From: JAKSPM01 sp964450645
GTDB lineage: Bacteria > Bacillota > Clostridia > Oscillospirales > Oscillospiraceae
Direction: 5' to 3'
Assembly (NCBI GenBank): GCA_964450645.1
Contig: CAYVEB010000001.1
Span: 1 to 64,000 of the forward strand
DNA length: 64,000 bases
The first letter of the stretch is position 1; every line of letters starts with the position of its first letter. The notes beneath the pieces are model-generated. The model was not told where the DNA came from. It was given only the letters and a program-made list of their open reading frames with translations, and searched no databases. The translations under genes were made by a program, and so were the position numbers. Positions 56,743 to 64,000 of the stretch are shown piece by piece.

Positions 56743-57291
56743 CTATTTTACACTGCCGGTATAACCCTTAAATCGATCCTCATGCTCAAGCAGATACGAC
56801 TTTTTATCTTTCTGGTCCCACACATTCAGCGCATACCGTTCATTCTTCGCCCTTAGTTCTTCAAGCGTACACCTTTGTACCGCAGGATTTCCAGAAATCA
56901 CCACTTTCGGTGTCAAAAAGCTTTTTGTAACCACACTGCCGGCGCCCACAATACAGTTATCTGCAATCGTTACACCAGGCAAAATAATTGCTCCCATTCC
57001 AATAAAGACATTGTTGCCAATATTAATGCGTCCAAAAAGGTCGCTTGCACCGGGGATATAGTAACACGCCGAAGCGTCATGTGTGATAAACCGCACATCT
57101 GGCGCAATCATCACGCCGTTTCCAATCGTTACTAAATATGGTTCAGAGGTCTCCAGCTTATCCGAAAAAATAATGCATTTTTCTCCGATATTCATTCCGA
57201 TCCGCCGGTAATGATCCATACGGTAAGTATACGGATTCATTCGTTTAATCTTGAAATAATATATTTCCCGTAACATATCGCGCAAAATCAT
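56743..57291 (-). CDS. Hexapeptide-repeat O-acetyltransferase
   Basis: A 182-residue left-handed beta-helix enzyme of the maltose/galactoside acetyltransferase group (LbetaH). Hexad repeats run from VTIGNGVMIAPDVRF through INIGNNVFIGMGAIILP to DNCIVGAGSVVTKSF. The likely catalytic His is in FITHDAS. It transfers acetyl from acetyl-CoA to a sugar in the cytosol, unlike the membrane acyltransferases of the cluster. Ribosome site AGGAGG at 7-8 bases. Confidence 0.9.
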   Translation of the reverse strand: MILRDMLREIYYFKIKRMNPYTYRMDHYRRIGMNIGEKCIIFSDKLETSEPYLVTIGNGVMIAPDVRFITHDASACYYIPGASDLFGRINIGNNVFIGMGAIILPGVTIADNCIVGAGSVVTKSFLTPKVVISGNPAVQRCTLEELRAKNERYALNVWDQKDKKSYLLEHEDRFKGYTGSVK

Positions 57292-57332
57292 TTTTTAGCC
57301 TCCTACCCGCACATATGCCTTTAAATATAGAA

Positions 57333-58553
57333 TTACACCAATAACTGATACAGCTTTCGAATTTCTTTAGCGTTGGTGTAGTCGCTCTTACTCATATTTT
57401 CAATTAAGCGTTTTTGTAACTCTGTATCGCGTAGCAGCGACGCAATACCTGCCGCACAGCCCTCGTTGTCCATTGGGACGATAACTCCATCATAGCCGTC
57501 GGTCAACTGGCTCGCGGAGGTTGCATAATTTGTGATAACAACAGGCTTGCCCAGCATTTGCGCCTCACGAACCGCCACAGATTTACCCTCATATCGGGAA
57601 GGCTGAACATACAGATCGCAAGCCTTAATATAGGGATATGGATTTTCCTTTTTGCCCAGAATAATGACATAATCCTGCATTCCCGCTTCAGCAATTTTTT
57701 GGCGGATCAGCAGCTCTTCGCTGCCATACCCGATTAAATACCATTTGACGTCAAGACCGGTATCCCGTATGGAAGCGCAAATCGCTGGAATATTATCCAT
57801 ATTCTTTTGAGGAGAAAACCTTCCAATTGTGAGTATTTTCTGATCTGCCCGGCATGGCATATCCTGTTCCACGCTGCACTCGTCCGCTCTTGACCGGACG
57901 AAACGTTCGGATAAGATATTTTCAATCACGATAGACTTGTCAGCGAGTTTTGGATGTACTTCATCAAACACAGCTTTACAACTAGCCGAGATCTGTACAA
58001 TATAGTCCAGGCCGGCCCACATTGCAAAATCCTGTGCCAAATTAATATCCATACGTGAGAAATCCGTATGTAACCATCCCATTTTGACCGCAGCGTCAAC
58101 TTTTTTACAAACAATATAGTGCGGATCAATAAAGCTAATTGCCATATCATACTTCCCTTCAATCTGCGGCAAAAATGGAAGTGCAAAGCGATGGCTATAC
58201 TGCTTTGTCATATAAAGTCTGGATTTGTATCTTCTGCCAAAAAGTTTTCCGAGTAGTCTGGCAAACGCAACGCCAAAGCAGCCTCTCTTTAAAACATCTT
58301 TAATATGCAAAGCGAGTGCGATGGGCGTGAAGCGTAACAATACNNNNNNNNNNNNNNNNNAACAGGCATAAGAATTTGGAATTTTAAGAATATGAACCTG
58401 CTCTGGAACAAGCGGCAAAAGCTCTCCATCGAGAGAAAACAGCAATAGACTTACATCATACATTTCATAATCTATGCTCTGCAGAAGTCCCAGCAGGCTG
58501 CTTTCTGCGCCGCCCAATTCCATAGAATGGTGGACAAACAAAATTTTTTTCAT
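57333..58553 (-). CDS. Glycosyltransferase family 4 protein, with a short assembly gap
   Basis: A GT-B fold enzyme of about 406 residues. It starts MKKILFVHHSMELGGAESS, where the glycine-rich loop binds the acceptor side. The C-terminal donor domain has ILTIGRFSPQKNMDNIP and the E-x7-E motif in RYEGKSVAVREAQMLGKP. A run of 17 N (58344-58360) hides about six residues. The frame is the same on both sides, so the gene is likely intact. Its ATG overlaps the stop of the upstream pyruvyltransferase gene by four bases. Confidence 0.9.
   Translation of the reverse strand: MKKILFVHHSMELGGAESSLLGLLQSIDYEMYDVSLLLFSLDGELLPLVPEQVHILKIPNSYACXXXXXXVLLRFTPIALALHIKDVLKRGCFGVAFARLLGKLFGRRYKSRLYMTKQYSHRFALPFLPQIEGKYDMAISFIDPHYIVCKKVDAAVKMGWLHTDFSRMDINLAQDFAMWAGLDYIVQISASCKAVFDEVHPKLADKSIVIENILSERFVRSRADECSVEQDMPCRADQKILTIGRFSPQKNMDNIPAICASIRDTGLDVKWYLIGYGSEELLIRQKIAEAGMQDYVIILGKKENPYPYIKACDLYVQPSRYEGKSVAVREAQMLGKPVVITNYATSASQLTDGYDGVIVPMDNEGCAAGIASLLRDTELQKRLIENMSKSDYTNAKEIRKLYQLLV
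58344..58360. other. Assembly gap (17 N)
   Basis: Unknown sequence inside the GT4 gene; the frame is kept across it. Confidence 0.99.
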
Positions 58554-59524
58554 CCGTAAAACTGACCCTTCCATCGTTTGATTGCATCCCAATTTAAAAT
58601 GACATTCGTTTGCAACTTGCTATTAATCATCTCGTCTAGGCTTTCCATCCTATTTCTGCTGATACAGTTGCACGGAATACAGTTGGACATTGCATCCATT
58701 CTTGCATCAATTTGGATGATAATACTTCTAATCTTGTGTCTCATAGCGAAAATCCCGGCATGGAGGCGAGTACCGACATAATCTATTTCCACACCCCCCC
58801 GTAAAAGTGCTTGATACTCTTTCACATCTGGCCCGACCACGCGAATGTCTGAAACATCTGTCAGGCCCTGCAGGTATTCGTAATCGTGTGCGCCTTGGAT
58901 CCAAAAATAAACTTCCTCATAGTTCCGCCGCACAGTTTCTATCAGCGCCGTATCTGCCTTTGCATTTTTATTATAATCCGTCAGCGTAAAAATAACCTTT
59001 TTTTGTTTAAGTTTTGGAATTTCCGCACAAAATTCTGGCGTCAGACTCCACATTGACACACAGCCCGTATTTTCGCACTTGAATCCAAGCGAAGTCACCA
59101 AATCGTAGGCTTTCTGATCACGAACGCTGTGCACATATTGCTTTGACAATACCTTTTGATATAATCGTTTCGTGTATCCATCTGCATGATCCGAAGAACC
59201 GCCTACTCCAACCAAAATACAGCCCTTGATCGGGCGACAGTTCCACAAGTGAATATCCCACTGGTTGGTTCTGTGTAACATTTTTCCTGACAGCAAATTT
59301 GTTCCGCAGACAAACTTATATTTTGATGACGCAATCTCCGATGCGGAATCAGGCAGCTTGCCAATACATTCCAATGCATTAAAGGCGCTAAGATGCGTTG
59401 GCACCCGCATAACATAGTATCTTTTGAGCAAATCGTGTAATTCTTCCTCAACGCAGGCCATGATAATTTCGTCGCCCTTGTTGGTTGAGGCAATTGCGGT
59501 ATCTAATAGGGTGATTCTTTCCAT
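58550..59524 (-). CDS. Polysaccharide pyruvyl transferase family protein (second copy)
   Basis: A 324-residue member of the pyruvyl transferase family, shorter and divergent from the one at 51262. The N-terminus ITLLDTAIASTNKGDEIIM replaces the usual GxxNxGD loop with STNKGDE. The centre has GCILVGVGGSSDHADG, and the end IDYVGTRLHAGIFAM keeps GTRLH. The start at 59524 follows AAGGAG. Two copies in one cluster suggest two pyruvylated sugars, or that this one has another transfer role. Confidence 0.82.
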   Translation of the reverse strand: MERITLLDTAIASTNKGDEIIMACVEEELHDLLKRYYVMRVPTHLSAFNALECIGKLPDSASEIASSKYKFVCGTNLLSGKMLHRTNQWDIHLWNCRPIKGCILVGVGGSSDHADGYTKRLYQKVLSKQYVHSVRDQKAYDLVTSLGFKCENTGCVSMWSLTPEFCAEIPKLKQKKVIFTLTDYNKNAKADTALIETVRRNYEEVYFWIQGAHDYEYLQGLTDVSDIRVVGPDVKEYQALLRGGVEIDYVGTRLHAGIFAMRHKIRSIIIQIDARMDAMSNCIPCNCISRNRMESLDEMINSKLQTNVILNWDAIKRWKGQFYG

Positions 59525-59544
59525 AAATGGTCTCCTTTTTTCTT

Positions 59545-60474
59545 TTAATATGGCAAGCTTCGATAGCGCCACTCAACCATTCTAATATATATTGGAGTTT
59601 TATTCTTTTCCGGCACCGCATCCGCCCACGGGGTTTGCTTAACAGCATCCCAATATTTTCCTTTTAGTGGGTGCGCACATCCCTTTACCCAGGGACGGCT
59701 GGTAAAACTCGGAGTATAGTGCAAAATCATAGGATGCGCTTTGGCAAAAGCAATTTCAGCGTCCTCATAAAACTGCGCTGGATCTTGAAAATACTTTTTT
59801 ATCTGTTTCTGCGTAAAAATATAATGGATCGTCATAAGATTATATGCAAGGGGCAGCCGTAACCACTGGCCTTTTAGTACACCGTTGAGCGTTCCCTGAT
59901 CGTGATGCGGCACACGCCCGCCATGTTCCTCAATAAACCGCAAGCACTTCTCACCAATTTGCAGTTGCCTCCATTTTTCCAGGTCAATCAGCAGCATGCC
60001 CGCATTAAAATAAGGCTCATCCTCCGCCATTCCAACCCCGGTTTTATTCGGTCCTCCTACCTGATCCTGAACAGCTCCCAGGACATTTCCCGCAAGATCT
60101 GTGTTCCAAAAATCCAAAAGGGACCCGGTTACAATCATATCACAATCCAAGTACAAAACACGGTCAACACAAAGCGGAAGCATACTGGCTACAAACAGTC
60201 GCGCATATGAGCTGATAGAAATATGGGAGATCATATTCAATTTTAGCTGCTTCTCCCATGCCTCAAAGGGAATCCAGAAAATATTTGCATTGGCATAGGC
60301 TCTGGTAATCGCAATCAGCTTTTCTCTAGCGTCCTGCGCAATATTGTTTTCAATAATATAAATATTTATCGTTTTAAACTCTGCGTTATGCTCCAGTAAG
60401 GAACACATGGCTGCCCCCAGATGTTGCGCATATGCATTATCGCTTGAAAACAAAACGTTCAATGTCAGTCTCAT
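59545..60474 (-). CDS. Glycosyltransferase family 8 protein
   Basis: A 309-residue GT8 retaining enzyme. LNVLFSSDNAYAQHLG, the DxD in LYLDCDMIVTG and the C-terminal HYTPSFTSRPWVKGC match the LgtC group, which uses UDP-galactose or UDP-glucose. The GAGMLLIDL-like block reads FNAGMLLIDLEKW. Ribosome site GGGAGAAG. It differs clearly from the GT8 at 10331 in sequence and in codon use. Confidence 0.92.
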   Translation of the reverse strand: MRLTLNVLFSSDNAYAQHLGAAMCSLLEHNAEFKTINIYIIENNIAQDAREKLIAITRAYANANIFWIPFEAWEKQLKLNMISHISISSYARLFVASMLPLCVDRVLYLDCDMIVTGSLLDFWNTDLAGNVLGAVQDQVGGPNKTGVGMAEDEPYFNAGMLLIDLEKWRQLQIGEKCLRFIEEHGGRVPHHDQGTLNGVLKGQWLRLPLAYNLMTIHYIFTQKQIKKYFQDPAQFYEDAEIAFAKAHPMILHYTPSFTSRPWVKGCAHPLKGKYWDAVKQTPWADAVPEKNKTPIYIRMVEWRYRSLPY

Positions 60475-60504
60475 AATACTACTTCTCCCTCAAATTTTAT
60501 TGAT

Positions 60505-61524
60505 TTAACCTTTGAGCTTCCGCAGAAGTGGTTTTTGCACTGTCTGTAATGTTATGGAAAGCGCTAATGTAAGCAGCATCATAAAGCAAAAAATTAGAAC
60601 TGGATATTTTGCAATATATACAAGATTAGAAAACGGTCTGACGTAGAAAAACATGTGTGTCAGCCAAATATCCGTAGAATGTTTCCCCACAAACAAAAAC
60701 GCGCGTTCAACAAACGCCGGCTTCTTCCAAAAGTGAAACAGGCAGATGATTACCATCCCAGAAAACGGAGCGGCAAATAAACTAGGTATGATCCAAGTCC
60801 GACCTATCAACATTCCAACGATCAGCACCAGAGAAATAAGGAATTTAAGGGAACCGCTTAATTTTTTCCAATATTGATACAGCCAGGTAAATGCTTTTGT
60901 CTTACAAGCTAACACACCAATTAAGTACTCAAAAAGTGTTCTGATAAACAGCAGCGCCATTGTAACCACTCGGCTTGTTATCGTAACTTTAACGCTAATA
61001 GAATAAGCGGCAAAGTACACGACAAATCCAACAGCAAAAAGAATTGCCGGACGGCAACGCTTGGCTAATTTAAGCGTCAAGGGTGAAATGAGTACCATTA
61101 AAATATAAACGGATAAATACCACCATGCGCCGTTATAAGAACTGCCAAACACCAATAAATTAAGTACAAACGTCCTTAAATTTCCCGGCATCCACTCCCC
61201 TTGTCCCATGAAACTACTAATCACGGAAAATACCACAATAATAATCCAATAATTGAGTAACAGCGGCAGCAGTCTCCTCGTAACCTTCTTATAATAGTCC
61301 GGACGATCATACATAACCATATGGGCATACCCGCTGCAAAAGGCGAAGCCCATCACGCAAAAATCAGAAAGTTGACCGAAATAGAACGACAACGGCTTTC
61401 CCCATATAAAAATCAGTGGTTGAAAAACTCCCTCATAATCATACCGGCAAAACAAATGGAGGCAAACCATTGCCATCACGGATAAGCCCTGTAACATCTT
61501 CGTATCTTTTTTTGTCAATTCCAT
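60505..61524 (-). CDS. Acyltransferase 3 family membrane protein
   Basis: A 339-residue membrane O-acyltransferase with about ten helices. It begins KKDTKMLQGLSVMAMVCLHL, with the catalytic His at the end of the first helix. VGKHSTDIWLTHMFFYV near the C-terminus is the family's other conserved block. It is intact, unlike the two frameshifted relatives elsewhere in the window. Probable O-acetylation of the repeat unit. GAAGGAG lies 14 bases before the ATG, further than usual. Confidence 0.87.
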   Translation of the reverse strand: MELTKKDTKMLQGLSVMAMVCLHLFCRYDYEGVFQPLIFIWGKPLSFYFGQLSDFCVMGFAFCSGYAHMVMYDRPDYYKKVTRRLLPLLLNYWIIIVVFSVISSFMGQGEWMPGNLRTFVLNLLVFGSSYNGAWWYLSVYILMVLISPLTLKLAKRCRPAILFAVGFVVYFAAYSISVKVTITSRVVTMALLFIRTLFEYLIGVLACKTKAFTWLYQYWKKLSGSLKFLISLVLIVGMLIGRTWIIPSLFAAPFSGMVIICLFHFWKKPAFVERAFLFVGKHSTDIWLTHMFFYVRPFSNLVYIAKYPVLIFCFMMLLTLALSITLQTVQKPLLRKLKG

Positions 61525-61533
61525 GCGACCGGC

Positions 61534-62244
61534 TCATCTCCTTCTTCGTTTTTTTAAAAAAGCAAAACAGTTTACACCAAAAATACGGTGAATAGGTCTC
61601 ATAAATTTACTCCGAAGAATTTTCCCCTTACTGAGCCAGCTTTTCCCGAACCAGTGGATGGAATAGGTATTGTCAGTCCTATGCAAAACACCTGTCGGGT
61701 CATCGTAAGGGTTAAAGTAATCGACGGGATAAATCGCTACATCTTCAATTACCTGCTTTTCCCCATTCATGAAAAAGCCGAACTTCTTTAAAGCCTGCGT
61801 ATTTAGCACAGGGCATCCAATCGTTTCATGTTTCCCGTCGAGCAATTGGTCGTATTCCCTAAGTAAGTTCTGGACAGCTTTATTCCCAGCCTCCGCGCCG
61901 AAGCCTATTCCTGTGTTCACATACTCGTTCGTCTCAAATCCAAAAAAAGCCTGATTCTCTAACAAACCGTCAAATGATCGGACAACCTCCACATCTGTGT
62001 CAAAGTAGATACCCCCATATTTCAAAATAACGAAAAGGCGGACGTAGTCTGTCAAAAAAGCATACTGCTTTTGTTTGTAACACATTTTCGTATATGCATT
62101 TTTTTCTATATCAAAATTACTCTCATTCCACTCCACGATCTCGTAGTCCGGGCAGTACCTCTTCCAGCTTGCGATGCACTTTTTTGCCAGTTTTGGTTTC
62201 TCTCCTTGTCCGAACCAGCAGTAATGAATTTTTTTTGGTATCAT
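61534..62244 (-). CDS. GT32-type glycosyltransferase (DxD sugar-binding)
   Basis: A 236-residue enzyme with IPKKIHYCWFGQGEKP at the N-terminus and the DxD in YGGIYFDTDVEVV, the signature of OCH1/capsular GT32 proteins. It is the short bacterial form, without a membrane anchor. It likely adds one sugar to the lipid-linked unit. Similar to the next gene, so the pair may come from duplication. AGGGAAG precedes the ATG. Confidence 0.9.
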   Translation of the reverse strand: MIPKKIHYCWFGQGEKPKLAKKCIASWKRYCPDYEIVEWNESNFDIEKNAYTKMCYKQKQYAFLTDYVRLFVILKYGGIYFDTDVEVVRSFDGLLENQAFFGFETNEYVNTGIGFGAEAGNKAVQNLLREYDQLLDGKHETIGCPVLNTQALKKFGFFMNGEKQVIEDVAIYPVDYFNPYDDPTGVLHRTDNTYSIHWFGKSWLSKGKILRSKFMRPIHRIFGVNCFAFLKKRRRR

Positions 62245-62284
62245 ATCGATCTTCCCTATCGCGCTTTTCAGTAAATTCAGGAGT

Positions 62285-63028
62285 TCATGATTCGGTCAGT
62301 TTTTTCTTACAATTTGAAATATTCTCAGTACCTAACACTTTTCTCAGCACACCAACGAGGTACCTTCTGACCCTCTTTTTTAAGCAATTAACCTCGACCC
62401 GATTTGATCTCCAGCTCTGATCAAAATGATGGATCGCATAGCTATTTTTGGATGGCCTGTTCCAGATACGGGAGAGGTTATTCGGGCAAAAATAGATTTG
62501 TGGATAAATTGTAAGGCTGTCAATCCTCTGGGTCTTGCCATTTAGTTGAATACCCTTATTCCGCAAAATATCTGTAATAATAGAAGTATTTGTTGTCAGA
62601 TCATAACTGCCATCATTTTTCACAAAGTCTCTGCCTTCGTAATATTTCAAAAACTGCGCAATCAGTGCGTTGCCTGGGGCTGCTCCTATAACCGCAGTAA
62701 TTGGCGAATCATTTGATTCAAAACCGGTAAATGCCTCATTATCCAAAAAAGCATCCAATGGCTTTAAAACTTCAACATCCGTGTCAAAATACACCCCGCC
62801 ATGTGTATAAAGTGCATATAATCTGACATAGTCAGAAACAAAGGCCCATTTTTTTGCTTCATACGCCTGTTGTGTGTATTTTATCACGTTAACATCGAAA
62901 TTATCTTCATTCCATTCGACAACTTCGTAATCTGGAAGGTATTTTTCCCAACTTGCGATGCAATCCAGAATCAATCCAGATTTTGGGTTACGGCCAAACC
63001 AGCAATAATGTATCCTTTTAGGAATCAT
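62285..63028 (-). CDS. GT32-type glycosyltransferase (DxD sugar-binding)
   Basis: A 247-residue enzyme with the same layout as its neighbour: IPKRIHYCWFGRNPKSG, then THGGVYFDTDVEVL. The two diverge after about residue 110 and in the acceptor region, so they probably act at different steps. The C-terminus is basic (KKRVRRYLVGVLRK), which may bind membrane phospholipid. GGGGGGCAGG precedes the ATG. Confidence 0.9.
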   Translation of the reverse strand: MIPKRIHYCWFGRNPKSGLILDCIASWEKYLPDYEVVEWNEDNFDVNVIKYTQQAYEAKKWAFVSDYVRLYALYTHGGVYFDTDVEVLKPLDAFLDNEAFTGFESNDSPITAVIGAAPGNALIAQFLKYYEGRDFVKNDGSYDLTTNTSIITDILRNKGIQLNGKTQRIDSLTIYPQIYFCPNNLSRIWNRPSKNSYAIHHFDQSWRSNRVEVNCLKKRVRRYLVGVLRKVLGTENISNCKKKLTES

Positions 63029-63061
63029 AACACCCTGCCCCCCACCGTATACAAGTGGTTA

Positions 63062-63985
63062 CTAAGCGCCACTGCGCTTGTGATGCTCGTTTCCTCGGCC
63101 ATGAATTCTTGCCACTTTCGATTTGATATATATCATCAACACCAAACCGCAGGGGATTGCCAAGACGGTCAGTACCTTCCTCGGTGACTCGGCAATAAAT
63201 CGCTTATTGTCACTCATCAGGCTACTAGACACATAATGAACACAGTCAATTAACAGGCCTTTTATGTTTCTTGGGTACTGCATTCTAATTTTGCGGAATG
63301 CGGCAAATCCTCTTGGGCTCTGCAAATATTGCGCCCAAATATTATTGGTAGAACCATCGCTTTGGTACTCAACGTTGCTCAGCACCTCATTCACAGCGAA
63401 AAATTCATAATCTTGCTCACAAAAAATGAACTTGTAACTTAGCGGTACGAGACGTTCCCCCTTAAACTCCGGGTAAGGCGGATACTGCTTTATCACCTTT
63501 GTCGAACAAACAATCTTTTTGTCCCCCTTGCCCCCGTTTGCATAAAAGCGGGAGAGCGTGGTTGGTGCATAGTTCTTTGGGAACCTTGTTCCAATAATCT
63601 GGCCGTTAAAATCTGCGTCTAAACCGACAATTCCAGCATAACCTGCATCCCTGACCTCAGACCAAATACACTTGATCTTTGAAACGGCATCCTCTGCAAG
63701 AACATCATCCGAGTCAATGCAGACGTTCAATTCGGTATCAATATTTTCATAGGCAACATTATGGGCGGTATGCATACCGCCGTTTTCTTTATAGAGATAA
63801 CGTATCTCAAAGCCATTGTCGTTATGCTGCCACTCTTCCACAAGTTTATGTGTATTGTCAGCAGAGCCGTCATCTATAATCAGCCAAACGAAATCCTTAC
63901 ATGACTGCCGCAGCAAGGACTCATATGTTCGCATCAGGGTGTGCGCACGATTATATGTCGGCGTGAAAACAGTTAATAGCGGCAT
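63062..63985 (-). CDS. Glycosyltransferase family 2 protein
   Basis: A 307-residue GT2 enzyme. It begins LLTVFTPTYNRAHTLMR, with WLIIDDGSADNT and CIDSDDVLAEDA. FCEQDYEFFAVNE has the acidic block near the catalytic base. The C-terminus has one hydrophobic segment (VLTVLAIPCGLVLMIYI) and a basic tail. It is the last gene seen, and the operon surely continues to the right of the window because AGAGG precedes this start without a promoter in view. Confidence 0.9.
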   Translation of the reverse strand: MPLLTVFTPTYNRAHTLMRTYESLLRQSCKDFVWLIIDDGSADNTHKLVEEWQHNDNGFEIRYLYKENGGMHTAHNVAYENIDTELNVCIDSDDVLAEDAVSKIKCIWSEVRDAGYAGIVGLDADFNGQIIGTRFPKNYAPTTLSRFYANGGKGDKKIVCSTKVIKQYPPYPEFKGERLVPLSYKFIFCEQDYEFFAVNEVLSNVEYQSDGSTNNIWAQYLQSPRGFAAFRKIRMQYPRNIKGLLIDCVHYVSSSLMSDNKRFIAESPRKVLTVLAIPCGLVLMIYIKSKVARIHGRGNEHHKRSGA

Positions 63986-64000
63986 TTCTTTTCCTCTATA

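Overview
The window looks like a spore-forming anaerobic Firmicute of class Clostridia, probably in the Oscillospirales/Ruminococcaceae range. The evidence is sigma-G, the GPR spore protease, SpoVAC and a YlmC/YmxH-type protein, plus an oxygen-reducing flavodiiron protein with rubredoxin, pyruvate phosphate dikinase, strong AGGAGG ribosome sites and LPXTG surface anchoring. Two N runs (32338-32376 and 58344-58360) indicate a draft or metagenome assembly. No rRNA, tRNA or CRISPR array was found.

Layout. 1-2.1 kb: the 3' end of a serine recombinase, a 30-bp perfect palindrome and a frameshifted membrane acyltransferase. 2.5-7.5 kb (minus strand): flavodiiron protein, threonine catabolism (tdh-kbl) and a nitroreductase. 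7.9-12.2 kb (minus): an operon of alpha/beta hydrolase, GT8, DUF308 protein, PlsY and a UgtP/MurG-like glycosyltransferase, which looks like glycolipid/membrane anchor synthesis. Then a TetR regulator and ppdK. 16.4-23.4 kb (plus): the most interesting part, licC-licA-licB followed by a membrane-anchored CDP-glycerol-phosphotransferase-like protein and a 933-residue YidC-like/LTA-synthase-like fusion. I read this as a phosphocholine-decorated envelope polymer system. 23.5-29.2 kb: a CPBP protease, a sortase remnant and a 1227-residue LPXTG protein. 29.2-32.5 kb: sporulation genes. 32.6-35.8 kb: a degenerate LytM-like lipoprotein, a second frameshifted acyltransferase and a thioredoxin-fold protein. 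35.9-40.6 kb (minus): a BMP-type nucleoside/simple-sugar ABC importer. 40.7-45.8 kb: HAD phosphatase, an Asn/Cys-rich peptide behind a sigma-K-like promoter, an RNA methyltransferase, a multi-hairpin intergenic element, an NfeD/stomatin pair and a VanZ-like protein.

45.8-64 kb is mostly one minus-strand surface polysaccharide cluster that continues past the right edge. It is visibly more A+T-rich than the rest, which suggests transfer. It encodes six GT2, one GT4, one GT8 and two GT32-type glycosyltransferases, two pyruvyltransferase-family proteins, two membrane acyltransferases, a hexapeptide acetyltransferase and a flippase. A partner Fe-S protein gene is broken by two in-frame stops. No obvious polymerase was seen.

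Taken together, the window is rich in cell-envelope functions: anchor lipids, choline uptake and activation, polymer transfer, an O-acylated and pyruvylated polysaccharide, and a covalently anchored surface protein. Two different acyltransferase genes are out of frame at homopolymers near their 5' ends, so they are either phase-variable or assembly errors.
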